Positions 43,233 to 55,628 are shown, counted from the first letter of the stretch. The stretch is 64,000 bases of DNA from Bagarius yarrelli (GCA_005784505.1 VCAZ01000005.1:129001-193000); one strand, 5' to 3'. Numbers and translations: made by a program. Notes: a model not told the origin generated them from the letters alone.

Positions 43233-43359
43233 GGCAAGTGGTAGCGCAGTGGTTAAGGTGTTGAACTGCTAATTGGAAGATCAGGGGTTCGATTCCCAGC
43301 ACCACCAAGCTGCCACCGCTGGGCCCCTAAGCAAGGGCCCTTATGTAAAATGTAAATGT
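43233..43359 (+). repeat. tRNA-SINE with internal 3' deletion
   Basis: Intact head GTGGTAGCGCAGTGGTTAAG and B box GGTTCGATTCCC. After GGGCCCTTATG it jumps to TAAAATGTAAATG, losing the middle of the tail. Confidence 0.9.
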
Positions 43360-43495
43360 GTTTGTAGGTGTAAAGAAAAGCATAGTGACCAAAACCTTTC
43401 AAACTCTGAATTTGTCAGGTTAATATGATGTACTAATGTGAGGAGAAATATCACAAAAAAAACATGTCAACGTCATATAAAGCACATAAAATCAG

Positions 43496-43637
43496 AATGG
43501 TGGGTGTTGGAAAATCGATGGTTGAGTCCCAGCACCACCAAGTTGCCACTGCTGGGCCCCTAAGCAAGGCTCCTAGCCGTCAGTTGCTCAGTGGTATAAA
43601 AGTTATATTCAAGTAGCTTTGATTAGAGGGGTCAGTT
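43496..43637 (+). repeat. tRNA-SINE, 5'-truncated and decayed
   Basis: GTTGAGTCCCAGCACCACC, GCTGGGCCCCTAAGCAAGG and a worn tail TAGCTTTGATTAGAGGGGTC. Confidence 0.75.
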
Positions 43638-44149
43638 AATTACACAGCTTTGCAATCGACTGTATGTGGCTTATAATGAATAATTGTTATAATGAATTTC
43701 AGGATTTTTATACCTGCTGCTTTATAACAAACACCATAACATTTGTTAAATACACAGATTCTCATCAACATTGTTAGTTTAGAGGATGTTGAGACAATAC
43801 CGCACAGTGGTAGAGTTATATATATGCAAATCCTTCACCAACACACACACACACACATTTGCTTTGCCTTCTGTTTTTCAATCCTTTCCTGATTAAAGGT
43901 GTTAAATGTAGGACAGGATATGTTTTGCCTAATCCACTTTGCAGTAGAATGTTTGAAGCGTGCAAAATTAAAGTAACGATTTCTTTCAAAGTAATTAGAA
44001 AAGAGCTCTCGGCCAATTGAAAACTCATCTTCAGTGGAGCGCAGCACCGTATCCATTATTATAACCGCCACACTACCAATGCCAGAAAACAAGTAACAGC
44101 TATAATAAAAAGCAGAAGGATTTATTTACTGTATAATGTTTGGGTGAAC
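43638..44149. other. No gene seen; short (CA)n
   Basis: A CA repeat is at 43840-43857. Overlapping 70-85-codon minus frames end in it and are not credible. Confidence 0.45.
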
Positions 44150-44331
44150 AAGGCTGATTGAGTGTAAGTGTGTGTGGTTGTTTGTCTGTATGTGACCATG
44201 TTATGGACTGGCAACCTGTCCAGGTTGTACCCCTGCCTTTTACCCAATGAGAGCTGGGATAAACTAAAACCTGTGACCCTGATCAGTAATAAGCAGCTAT
44301 AGACGATGTATGGATGGATGGATGGTTGGAA
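44150..44331 (+). repeat. 3' half of the long SINE-like family
   Basis: GTTATGGACTGGCAACCTGT, GAGAGCTGGGATAAACT and a TGGATGGATGGATGG tail. Confidence 0.8.
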
Positions 44332-44544
44332 GGTTACCACTTTAACTGCTTTAATTTTAAAAAATTACCAATGTGCAAAAAGTGCAATTCAATCAACTAC
44401 AAATAAAAGAAATTAAGATAAACGGTATCTTTTCATTGGATATTGCCTTTTTGTGTGATTACTATTGTCCACTTACATAATATAAAAATATTTAGGCAGC
44501 CGCTTAGTTTGCTTATGCCTTGGGTCAGCTCTGCTTTTGCCTTT

Positions 44545-44725
44545 GGATAGTAGCATCTCAGTGGTTAAGGTGTTGGAATAATGATTAAAAGATTGTGGGT
44601 TTGATTTTCAACAACACCCAACTGCCACCAGGGGGTCCCTGAGCAAAAGCTTTAAGTGCTCAAATGGATACAATTAGTAAATGTAAGTTGCTCTGGATAG
44701 GGGCTTTTCCCAAATGCAATTAAAA
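44545..44725 (+). repeat. tRNA-SINE, diverged
   Basis: GTAGCATCTCAGTGGTTAAG, a worn B box GGGTTTGATTTTC and GTAAGTTGCTCTGGATAGGG. The older divergence suggests an early insertion. Confidence 0.8.
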
Positions 44726-45529
44726 TTAATTTAATCGCATTCCCCCCTGCTGATGTATGATGTGAGGGTTTGACTCTTTGTATCTGCATGATTTGGTGTA
44801 TTGCACGAATATTATATTGCATAAGAAAAGTTAAAATGTAAAAAGTTTCTGGTAATTTCTTCCAGTTTTATGCTTAAAACGTAAAACTAATACAGAATCC
44901 ACCATATGGTCTAATTAAGTTACAAAATAATGAGTCAACATGATTCTCAGCTTTACCACAAACTGCCTCATAACTCTGCTTTCTACATTTGGTGGAGGGT
45001 TTTTTTTCCTTTAATTTCCAGCTCTTTCTCTCCTTCCCACACTTTCTCTTTCTTTGTCTCTGTTTTACTTACTTCCAATCATGCTTTTTTTATATTTTTT
45101 TTCACTAGTCTTAACGCTCCAGTTCTTTTCTCTCACTGCTTTTCCACTCTCTCTAAACAATATTTTCATTTTTTCCTGGCGTAGGGGAAGTGAAAACATG
45201 ACTCAAAAAGGAATTTAGCCATTATTGCAGCCAATTTTTGTTTTTCCAAGCTGTCTCATTTTCAGGCTAATTTTAGCTCGTCAGTGTTCGATGCCTGCGT
45301 TTAACAGCAAGCTACAGACATCTGTGTGGATTTTAGCAGAGGATGATGATGTTAAAGCAGTAATGCACCTTACAGGCTGAAGGAAATGATAAGTGAAGCC
45401 ACACCCATGATATTGTGAGGACTGATCGATACAACCAAGATTAGCTAAGAGATAGAAATATTTAGCTTAGCATGTGAAAGCTTTTAAGTACCAGCTGTAT
45501 TCCCATCTTTCAATATTAATGTGAATGTT

Positions 45530-45533
<4 letters not shown>
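44726..45533. other. No gene seen
   Basis: A T/C-rich stretch near 45000-45180 yields an 84-codon frame that I do not accept. Confidence 0.5.

Positions 45534-45564
<31 letters not shown>
45534..45564. repeat. T31 homopolymer
   Basis: Thirty-one consecutive T, a likely minus-strand retroposon tail or a simple repeat. No body was recognised downstream. Confidence 0.95.
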
Positions 45565-45565
<1 letters not shown>

Positions 45566-45902
45566 AAGGAAAAGACTAAAAACTGTTGATGCATTTATAG
45601 TTCGGGCGGATCACAAAAAAGTGTCAGATTTAATTCAAATTACATAATATAGTATCGTTTCTATGGTAACAGTCAATTCACAGAGCCTCTTGTCAACCTT
45701 CAAACTGAATACAAATTTATATTTATATTTCCAGCTTAAAAAACACACACAAACTTCAGGTCAAAGGACTTTGAACTGCCAAAGAAAGAAAAAAAGTATA
45801 TTTCTCTTACATCCATAAAGTGTTTTATGGATGTTACACAATATAAAACTTTATTATATAAGGATTAAAACTATAACTTGTCATTATTTGTATACTGTGT
45901 GT
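45565..45902. other. No gene seen
   Basis: AT-rich unique DNA. Confidence 0.5.
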
Positions 45903-46152
45903 ACACTGTATACCCAAATGTTTAAGGACACATGACCAGCAAATCCAGAAGTGTGTCGTCCCCAATCTATAACTTTAAAGAATCACACAGCTTGCTAGGA
46001 CATCTCTATATGCTGTATGTTCCATCACTGGAACGGGACCCAAACACTGTTCCAGCCTGACGATTTGAGAGCCTCTGTGTTCCAGTGAGGGACCTTGTTG
46101 CAATAGTTTGGGGACATTCATTTGGGGATTCTGATGAAGTGTATATAGACTA
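45903..46152. pseudogene. Short internally deleted Tc1-like relic
   Basis: The left end ACACTGTATACCCAAATG with GGACACATGACCAGCA is the family terminus. CATCACTGGAACGGGACCC, AACACTGTTCCAGCCTGACG and CAATAGTTTGGGGA follow. The right end has decayed to AGTGTATATAGAC. Coding sequence is nearly all lost. Confidence 0.65.
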
Positions 46153-46418
46153 TATATATATATATGAACAGTTTATCTAGTACGTTTATATGTGTTAATA
46201 AGCACATTTATTTTCTTTTGTTTCATTTGGCAGATTTTTTTAATCATTTATTTAATGTTATTTAATTTAATTAATTAAAAGTGACAAAAAAAAACACTTA
46301 ACACTAATACTTAACCCACGATTTGATTTCTGACTATCCACATAAACAATGAGTGGCTTTATTTTTATTTATCTCTGTTGTGTTCATTTATCTGAGCAAT
46401 TGGGGAGGTGGCTTATAT
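46153..46418. other. No gene seen
   Basis: AT-rich spacer. Confidence 0.5.
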
Positions 46419-46610
46419 GGGAAGTGGTGGCTTAGTGGTTAAGGTGTTGGATTGATACCAGAAAGACCAGGGTTCGATTCCCAGCTCCACCAAGCCACCA
46501 CTGTGGGCCCCTGAGCAAGGCCCTTAACCCTCAATTGCTAAGTTGTATAAAAAAGATGAATGTAAGTCGTGCTGGATAAGAGCATCTGCCAAATGCTGCA
46601 AATGTAAATG
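46419..46610 (+). repeat. Full-length tRNA-SINE
   Basis: Head GGGAAGTGGTGGCTTAGTGG, B box GGTTCGATTCCC, GGGCCCCTGAGCAAGGCCC and tail ATCTGCCAAATGCTGCAAAT. It is one of the best preserved copies. Confidence 0.95.
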
Positions 46611-46720
46611 CAATGTCTTGCTCAGGATTCTATCAGTGGCAGCTTGAGGTCTCAGGAATTGAACCCACTATCTTCCAATCAGCAGTCCATTACAATAACC
46701 ATTAAGCTACCACTTCCCCC
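46611..46720 (-). repeat. tRNA-SINE 5' half, minus strand, abutting the previous copy
   Basis: From GGAATTGAACCCACTATC to CATTAAGCTACCACTTCCCC it is the reversed head and B box. With the plus-strand copy it forms an inverted pair with essentially no spacer. Confidence 0.9.
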
Positions 46721-47587
46721 TTTCGTCAGTCAACCTATTGATTGATGCTGAAAAATGAATCATTTTGGGGATTATATTAGTCAGTATTTTTATTATTATT
46801 AAGACATTGTCGTTAGTCTTGAAAGCAGAACCTCTACGATTGTTAAGCTGATTAGCTTTGACCTTTGACATTTTATTCAGAAAACTATGCAGAACGTATA
46901 TATATAGAGCGTAACAATAAAACAACATCATAAAATTGTTGAAGTTCCATAGATATTTTTAATATACAAATTGGGGGTTTCATAATATGCAAATGTGAAA
47001 TTATTGATTGTCTCACCACCAATTTTATATAATTGTTTGTTGCCATCTATTTTTTTCAATCTGCTTAATGTTGATGTATGTATATGTTCAGCATGTCTTT
47101 TTTTTCTGACATTTGATAAACATATAAAATAAGTCTATTATGGTATGATGGCTGAGCTTATAAAAATGAATCACCATTGAAAATAACATTTGGTAAAAGT
47201 TTTTTTTCATCATCATCCCTTTCGACAGAAAATTTGCCGACGATACAAATAGACTACATAATGCCAATATTCCTGCTGCAAAGACTCGGGTCGTTTATCA
47301 TGGTTGATCTATTCTGAATTCTTACAGATGATGCATCCCCTCTGGGACATGCTTGAATGCTCAAGAGGCTACTGTCATCTCTCTATCATCTGCAAGCATC
47401 TCCATTTCCCTGCCCTGCTTTCTCTCTCTCTCTTTTCTCTTTACTTCGCAAGCACTCCATCTTCACTTTCATCTGCACGCCGTATGGTTCAGGACAGGGA
47501 TTGAATTTGGGGTGTAGATGTGCATCAAAATCCTCAAGCCCGTTCCTGATTCAGACAGGCAGTGAGGTGGACGCTGCTACACTGGGC

Positions 47588-47589
<2 letters not shown>
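46721..47589. other. No gene supported
   Basis: The part 47210-47580 is more GC-balanced and holds two overlapping plus frames (66 and 94 codons), the second running into a GT repeat. No domain is recognised. Confidence 0.4.

Positions 47590-47638
<49 letters not shown>
47590..47638. repeat. (GT)n microsatellite
   Basis: About 24 GT units. Confidence 0.95.
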
Positions 47639-47640
<2 letters not shown>

Positions 47641-49939
47641 AATGTGTGTGTGTCTGAGTCATCTGACTCCCAAACAGCCCGTCGGTGTGAATTAGCTTCA
47701 TCCCGCATGCACGGGTGAGGGCAACAGCACATCATTGACTCCTTCCTTTACCCCAGCATTAAGACGCACACATTTTCACCACCTGTCTTATTTTCTACTT
47801 TTTTTACTCTTCTATTCTTTAAATAAGAAGAAACAGGCCAAGCCTCTATATTACATAGAAATATACCACAATCTGTGGCTCTGATGTAGCATAATGTCAC
47901 ATGACATATTACATCATACTGAAGTGCTTTTTTTTTATATCCAAGCAATTTATATATTTTATCTTATTAATAAAGGATGTGTTTTTATAGGTGGATTTTA
48001 TAGACATGTTAAACCGCCAGCCTATGAAATGAATAATAAAACTTTAAATAAACTGCATAAACTATTGAAGACCATCTGTGGCACTTGCAGTTGAGACTTT
48101 TTCTAATGACGTACTTACTAAGTTACAGCCAAAACAACTGTCGGAACACTGTTTCTCTCTGGGAGAGGAGATGATGAAAGATTGCTACTTGAGCTGGGAA
48201 GCAAACATTGAACACAAGATACTCAGCAGCTTTAACTGTCAACAGTTACAAATAATATTCTTACTACATCCAGCAACATCGAACAGCATCATAGAAAACA
48301 CTAACGTTCTGTTCACCCGCCAGATAACAATGTCAATATTTAAAATTTGGACTTATTTATATCCATAGCACGATTACAATTTACACATGGCATGTTTTTG
48401 TCCTAATGTTTAACAGCTCTGTTTATTTTATGACTATGGTCCAGTCGCACACATGCTAAACGTTTCCACAGGCTTTTTCAACATTTTTGGTCACACTTTT
48501 GCTGGTTTCCTAGGATGCCTTGGATTAAAAAGTGTAGTGGAAAATTTTGTGAAATGCTAACTGTAGCCTAATAGCACTAAAAGTGTTTGTTCTTCCAATC
48601 ACGGTCCAAACCATGCCTTCTGAACAGATGACTGCAATACATCGGAATAATTTATAGAACAGTTATTACCAAATATAAAAATAGTACTGGCTGTAGTTGA
48701 ACTAACTCGTTAAACAAAAGTTGAACAAACTACATAAACTATGAGTTACTATTAAAACACACCACAATCCAATCACACCATATTTCTACCTGTCCAAAAG
48801 AAATACCGCAACCATGACATCATCTTTTAAACTCTTTGACTCCTGTAGTCGACTCCAGGTTGAAACCCAAAACCAATATTAATTCAGCTTTATGCTCTGT
48901 TTTGTAAATAGAGTTGAAACTGAGTTAAAACTGTCTATTCATTAAACTAAGAAGTTTCTATATTCTTCTGGTGTCATCTTTCACACCTGGTGTTAAATTC
49001 TACGCTTTGTTAAATAATTAGCCTATAAAATGTACATGATTTCAAACCACCAAACTGAGCCCAAATTTTATACACCTGCCCAAGCCAACTTCCCAAGCTG
49101 ATGACATATCCTGTCTGTGTGGACAGGTTGCACAGAGGTGTGCAAATAATTATGTTAACCGGCATGTAGAAAAGCCTAACCTAAACTTTGGACCGAATAT
49201 TTAGATCGGACAAAGTTTTTTTTTTGGCCTTCCGCAGATGATATTAGTTAAAAAGTGATATCGAGATGTAAAGATCTTTTAACCAGAAGAAAAAAATTTT
49301 TTTAGTACCAAATCATCTTCCTGCCCTCTAGTAAATAATCCACTGCTGATAGCTTTAAGGACTCATCATCACCATCCAGAATGACATTAAACACCAGTTT
49401 GGTGCAGAATCCTGCTTGTTTAGGTGAATGCAAGTCAGCCATTTTATTCCTTCTAAATTAAGTTTTGCTTAGGATTCCTTTTGTGATAAGTTAAGTTATA
49501 ATAAAAATAATGTTTTAATATATCTTAGTTATAGGTTTGATACGCTACCCATATTCTCTTAAAAATCTATAAAAATCATTATTCATTGTATAACATATTA
49601 TTACACAATAAACAGATTACAGCCTGCATCACTTTGTTATAGAGTTATTGTGTGCAGTATTTTATTTATAATAGATATAATGTTTTGAAAACAGGGAGAA
49701 CAGTAGATATACAGGTACTTGTTGTTTTGGAGTATTTTTAATCTACCGTCTGATGTGTTTTCCTTAAAATTGGATTCCTTATTAAAGAAACTGTTAACTG
49801 TAAGAACTTCACAGTTAAAATGTCACAAGTTTGCAATGCGCATGTTAAAAGTTTGCAAAAAGTTTGCATGGCGCCTGTGTGAAAAAACTGGAATCTTTGC
49901 TTTAAAAACAATTTCACAATTTAGATTTCAAAGACAAAG
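47639..49939. other. No gene seen; 2.3 kb of unique AT-rich DNA
   Basis: Frames of 66-96 codons (for example 48078-48368) have no recognisable motif or splice context. No repeat family was recognised. Confidence 0.45.
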
Positions 49940-49948
49940 CAAATTCTA

Positions 49949-50301
49949 TTATCATTCTTTCATTTATCTTCTATACCCGGTTATTCCCTAATTCGGGGTC
50001 ACGGGGATCTGCTGGAGCCTATCTCAGCCATCTCTTTAAGGGCGAAAGGCAGGTACACCCTGGACAGGTCGCCTGTCCGTCACAGGGCCACACACACACT
50101 CCTTTGGGAAGATTAGAATCACCAATTAACCTAACATACATGTTTTCGGACTGTGGGAGGAAACCAGAGAACCCGGAATAAACCCACACAAGCACGGGGA
50201 TGACATGCAAACACCACACAGAAAGGCCTTTGCCTGGGAATCAAACCCTGGACCTTCTTGCTGTGAGGCAACCGTGCTAACTACTAAGCCACCGTGCTGT
50301 C
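49949..50301 (-). repeat. Full-length long SINE-like element with target duplication
   Basis: It is flanked by the direct repeat CAAATTCTA (49940-49948 and 50302-50310). On the minus strand it runs from GGACAGCACGGTGGCTTAG through the B-box-like GGTTTGATTCCC to the GGGAATAACCGGGTATAG tail. The 9-bp duplication supports retroposition and fixes the element's ends. Confidence 0.9.
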
Positions 50302-50310
50302 CAAATTCTA

Positions 50311-51429
50311 CTTTGCTAAATTAAAATAAAATGTGATTTTAATCTTTATGCACACGTGTCAAACACTTTGTTACCCAACACTAATTATTGCTCTACATAT
50401 TAATTATTCTTTTTCTTTCTTTTGTGTTAAACGTACAAAGTTTCAGCAAATACAAGTTTATGTGTAGCCAAAAACTCCATCATCGATATTAATACTAATG
50501 ATGGAACAATTCGCTATTTAAGAAATATAAAAAAATATTAGAAAACACGAAAAAACCATTTTTGGTTTCTGGTTTTGCTTTCCTTCCTGGTATTTTAACC
50601 ACTAAGCCACCACTTCCCATGATCGTAACTTGCTAACACTATAGATCTCTAATGTCAGTTTATTTGAACTAAAACTCCGAACAAAAACATTAGATATTGT
50701 TATTTATGCATCTCCTCTAGTAATAGAGATTACATTTTGTTCTTATGCCTCATATTACAGCTACAATATTTCCTGTAAGTTAAAGAGACAGCTGTAGGCT
50801 GCCATTCAATAGTGTAGCAGATGGAAATTAACTGGGGTGTATTAACATTTTTCGCTAACATTCAAACAAGAAATCGGATAAGGAATGGGACAGTATGTGG
50901 ATATTCTGAGGAGACTGGTTAAAATAGCAGCACAGTAATCACAGCTTTATATCAGATGACATCCGATATGATTGTTATGTTAATCCGATGGTGTTTTTTG
51001 GTGCATTAATAGATGCCTAAGTGGCCGAAGTTCCTCTTCAGGCTATATCATTAAATGTGCATCTGATTTTTCCAAGCGGACTCAACTTAACATTGCTAAA
51101 AGCAGAAATGCGTCTCGAACACATTTTTTGTAGCAAAAAGGTGACACAAAGGTCAGTATTTAAAGAGGACAATAAAAACTCTCATCAGTAACACTGACTC
51201 TTATGACTTTCGTTTAGGGCATTGAATAGAAGTTGAGAAACACAGCTGGGAAAAAATTTCAGGACATCCTGTGACGACCCATGTTGTGGATTTGTACTTG
51301 CAGAAATGTTTAATTACATTCTTATTCATTTCCTTTCCTTATCTGTAACCTAGCATAATTAGCTAACTTGACACGATCCCACAGGTGTATCCTCCCTAAC
51401 ACTAGGAGGATTCGACCATTTTTATCTAT
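50311..51429. other. No gene seen; SINE head scrap at 50597-50620
   Basis: TTAACCACTAAGCCACCACT followed by TCCC at about 50597-50620 is the reversed head of a tRNA-SINE. The rest is unique. Confidence 0.5.
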
Positions 51430-51900
51430 TTAGGCCACTCAGTGGCTTGTGCAGTCTTTTGTCATTTTTGAACTAGACTACTGCAACTTGCTTCTGGCAG
51501 GTCTACCTCTAAGTGCAATTCGTCCTCTGTAGATGATTCTGAATGCTGCTGCACGTGTTGTTTTTACCAGAGTTTTCACACACCACCCCATTGTTGCGCT
51601 TCCTTCACTTGTTTCCAGTATTTAAAACACGGATCCTTGCCTACAAAGCCTAAAAATGCAGCAGCACCCTCCTACCTCCAAGCACTTATTACTTCTCACA
51701 TCCCACCACGCTCCCAAGTACCGCTCGACTAGTCGCACAACCCCCTAAGACACAAGGTAAGTCTGCATCTAAACTTTTCTCTGTTCTGGCACCAAGATGG
51801 TGAAATGAACTTCCTATCAATGTCAGAACAGCAGAGTCGCTGGCTGTAGAGAAGATTGAAGACCCACCAATTTCTTAAAAACCTAGCACTTGACATTTAG
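51430..51900 (+). pseudogene. LINE reverse transcriptase C-terminal relic
   Basis: The translation gives LDYCNLLLAGLPLSAIRPL, a stop, NAAARVVF, and later segments near ARLVAQPP, FSVLAPRW and NELP. This order matches the C-terminus of fish L2/Nimb-type non-LTR retrotransposon proteins as I recall them. At least three stops or frameshifts break it. It is a different lineage from the relic at 41236-41765, judging by the divergent wording around LDYCN. Confidence 0.85.
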
Positions 51901-52009
51901 CACAAAAAAACAGTATCGATGCTGCTCTTTTTAAGTTTTTTGTGGGTTGTTAAATGATGATTTGTGATCTAATATGTCACTCAAACCACTTTTGTCTGTC
52001 ATTTTTCAC

Positions 52010-52040
52010 AAGATCGTCTGCTAAAAGCTGTAAATGTAGC
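52010..52040 (+). repeat. tRNA-SINE tail scrap
   Basis: GATCGTCTGCTAAAAGCTG followed by TAAATGTA fits the SINE 3' end. Confidence 0.6.
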
Positions 52041-53039
52041 TACCTGACTATCCATAAGAAAATACTTCCATATCTTTTATCCAGTATAGGATTTTGCTGT
52101 AATTGCATTTCTTTTCTTTTAATAACCAAATTAAATTAATCTAAATTATATTGGCAGTGACATTCTGACTTTGCAGTTTTTGAATGTAATCTAAAGCAAA
52201 TTAGGTTACAATTAAATAACTAACTGGCATTTATCATAGTCGCTCTTGTTGTTCTTTCAGTAGCTGAAACTGAACCAAGCTGAATTTTTGACACCATGAC
52301 ACCCAGGGGTGGCCGGTCAATACGTTGTATTGTTCACTGTTAGTCGTATGATCATTCATTAAAAAAAAATACAAAAAAATACAAAAACCTTATTTTATTT
52401 GTGTGCAAAAAAGAAGTGTGTATGTAGGTTTTTCATTCATTCGGACACAACGTTCTGTGCCCCTATATTTTGTTTTTAGGAATAAATATTGGTTTTGGCC
52501 TTATGTGATCGGACCATTGCGAATCTTTATTGTTTTCACTTGGGACAATATTACTATTACGTCCTTCGTCTCTGAAACTGATTGATATAAATAGCTAATT
52601 TATTTGAATGATACTTTGATTATTCAATTGCTGAAAACCAATAATGAATCCAAATTCACTGATTCATGGTACATGTATTGCATTTAAAACATTTTAGATT
52701 TTGACTAGCAGTAAAAATATATCAACTCTATCTTCTTTTTTACATTCTGACATTTATAAAAGTTTGTTTGAACCCCTGCAAAATGTTTTAGCATAGACTA
52801 CCAATGCTAACATCTGTTCTAGATAATTGTAGTTGTAAAAAAACCACATTTAATAATTATTTTTTTGGCTTGTTTTACTCCAAACTGTCACTCGTTTGGA
52901 CATGTTATACTTTAAACTTAGAACATTTTTAGATTCCACATGATGACACAATGTCAGAGCAACACAACAACAAAATGTGCAGGTTATACACTGCCAAATA
53001 AGCATAGAATTTATATTCTATACTGACATATCCTTTTTT
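52041..53039. other. No gene seen
   Basis: Unique AT-rich DNA. Confidence 0.5.
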
Positions 53040-53062
53040 TATATATATATATATATATATAA
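53040..53062. repeat. (AT)n microsatellite
   Basis: Eleven AT units, then AATTATATATA. Confidence 0.95.
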
Positions 53063-53159
53063 TTATATATAAAACAAAAATTTACTATGATTGATTTTAT
53101 CATATTTACTTTCCTTTGCCACCTTCATTAAAACATTATAATGAAATTTCGGTTGCCAC

Positions 53160-53600
53160 ACACAGATTTATTGAGTGAGCATTTACTGACTTATTTGAAC
53201 TTCATGTACTGAAGCGCTTCTGTAGATTTGTGTACAATATTCTCTAATGGGTTCAAATCAAAGTAGCCTTAAATGCCAATATGTCTGACTTTGAGTTGCT
53301 GCCAACCTGCTTGAGATTTAGCCAAATAGTGGCGGCCTGTCAAAAAATGAATGCCGAGCCGTAAGTGTGTCAGCCGTGCTCTTCACTTTCTTTCACCACA
53401 GCGAGATTTATGACACATGTTTGGTCTCATCAATCACGTAGAGGCATCTGCTTCACGACCGATCTCGCCAGTCATCTCCGTACCCGTTTCCATTTCTCTT
53501 CCTGTGCCGTTTTTTATTCTGCTGATGACCTTCATCCTGATCATAGTGAAGCTGCACTAATGTGCCAGACACTCCGTAGCTAATGCCAATTACGGTCTCT
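53160..53600. other. Repeat-poor GC-balanced block, possible conserved non-coding DNA
   Basis: About 440 bp without recognised repeats and with clearly higher GC than its flanks. A 72-codon frame (53365-53583) has no known motif. CTTTCTTTCACCACAG at 53386-53401 looks like an acceptor, but no donor pairs with it convincingly. Confidence 0.3.
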
Positions 53601-54315
53601 ATAAAATAGAAGAATGGAGCCATAACACAATTTAACAGATTCGTACTTCTAAATTTAAGTTTTATAGTGTTGTTTTAGCAAATTTATGCAAATATTAAGA
53701 AGAACAATAACGATTAATCGAAAAGCAATCAAAACCCTATTGTAAAACCTTCAACCAAAGTCATTTCCTATGTCGGTTATTTCGGTTTTTTTAACCCTTT
53801 CTCCTTCACAATGTTCCACCGCATTTGAGGTCACACAACTCTGCTTGGTCCAATCAGTGGCACTGACAGCACAAAAGTAGATTTAACAGAGCAAAACAAG
53901 AAGCTTGTACCAAAAAAATGCAGTGAACTATAATAGCTAAATAATTATAAATTAGCTAATTATTAATATTAGTTAATAAAAATTACCTATAATTAATAAA
54001 GTAAATAGCTAAATAATTTTTTTTATCTAAATTGAATATTTTAATTGTAGGTCATCTCACCCAGCCCTGATATTAACTGTTTTAAGCTTCTGTAGTTACA
54101 AAATAAGAACATTCAGTTAGCAGTCAAGTTATTTTGGTCTGCTATAACAGACCAAAAATAACATCCAGACAATGTTTCAAAAAACGTCCAATATAACAGA
54201 ATTAATTTTACAATGAGCCTTATTTATCAAGCTGGATACAAACAGGTTTAATTATAAATTGTTTAGAGGGGGCATTTACACAAGAGCTAATTATGAAAAT
54301 AATTATAATTATAAT

Positions 54316-54316
<1 letters not shown>
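53601..54316. other. No gene seen
   Basis: Very AT-rich, with imperfect AATTATTAATTAGCTAAT-type words at 53930-54030. Confidence 0.5.
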
Positions 54317-54374
<58 letters not shown>

Positions 54375-54383
54375 TATATATAT
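54317..54383. repeat. (TA)n microsatellite
   Basis: About 28 TA units with one TAGA interruption. Confidence 0.95.
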
Positions 54384-55285
54384 ACACACATTACTTTGTC
54401 AAGGTTAAAACATTTATTTATTTATTTCAGCTGCATTTTAAAGACCAGTAAAAAATCCAGAAGAAATCCAACGAATATAAACCATACACAAGTAAGACAA
54501 AAGCTGTGCCACCCTGTAACAAAAGGAAGGGTTTGTGTGTTTCTGCTGAAGTTACCGGATGATCCCGTGATTAAGAATGATTTTATAAATCAAAGATAAA
54601 TACCAATAAATTGGATTACTGCCTACTGACGTCTACTACCACTGTCTACTATTTACTCCGTACAGCTACTGTAGAAATAATAACAGAAATAATGTGCTGG
54701 AATAAAATCCTATGATGTACAGACTTACAGCCTACACCATATAGCGACTGACTAATCAGATTTAAGCTTATACTTTTGGCAAGTATTTGTATTTAGTTAT
54801 TATTCTGTGTTGAAATATTATACTTGGTTATAATACTCAATATTATTTGAAGTGGAATATAAAGTTATCCTAACTTTTCCTATTCGTCAGCTAAATTACT
54901 AATGAGACCTTTTCAACTAAATTAAATTTGTTTATTCTGACACCAGCTTAACCCCTCCTGAGGCCTTAGAGCAAGCTGCAAGCGTCTCTGGAGGGGTAAA
55001 CCAGGGCAAAGTTAGTCACTGTGGTAACAGACGTGCTGGCTCTGAGCACCACACTACAGCTGATTAGCTGAATAGAAAGCTGGAATTATAAATTATCTAC
55101 TAGTCAAGTCAGATATTCCAGCTGTACTTAAGTTTGTTTTTTTTTATCTGGAGATTAAATAACCCATGAAGCCAGGATAGTCAGATAGTAGGCATCACAT
55201 TATATGACCATAATATATCTGATTTATACAAGATGATCTTGTCTGTCTAATAATGTTTGCAGTTCCCTCAAACAATATGCTGTTT
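54384..55285. other. No gene seen
   Basis: Unique AT-rich DNA. Confidence 0.5.
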
Positions 55286-55628
55286 AACCAGTTTCCTGCC
55301 CCTTTCCTCGAATTCGGGGGGGTTCGAGGATGGGTTGGGACTTACTCTGCTCCACTGACCCCAGGCTACAGTTTACATTGCATTTGTTTACCATTACTAT
55401 AAGCTGTAATTAGAAGACATTCAGCGTCACTCAGATGAAAATGGGTTCCCTTTTGAGACTGGCTCCTCTTAAGGTTTTTTGCTTACCTCATCTCAGGGAG
55501 TTTTTTCCTTGCCAAAGTCACTACCGACCTGCTCATTAGGGACAAACTTACACATTTCACTGTGACTGCATTCTGTATAAAGCTGTTTTGAGACATTGTT
55601 CATTGTTAAAATGCTTGAGTTGAATTCA
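55286..55628 (+). repeat. Teleost dispersed repeat, longer copy
   Basis: It shares GAAAATGGGTTCCC, TTTTTTCCTTGCCA and TTAGGGACAAACTTACAC with the copy at 3735-3998. It ends AAGCTGTTTTGAGACATTG and TTGAGTTGAATTC. A hairpin TCCTCGAA/TTCGAGGA lies at 55305-55330. Confidence 0.75.

Noticed and set aside
46419..46500. tRNA gene-like A and B boxes
   Set aside because: The boxes belong to the SINE head. The sequence cannot fold into a full cloverleaf by eye and recurs across the window with the SINE body attached.
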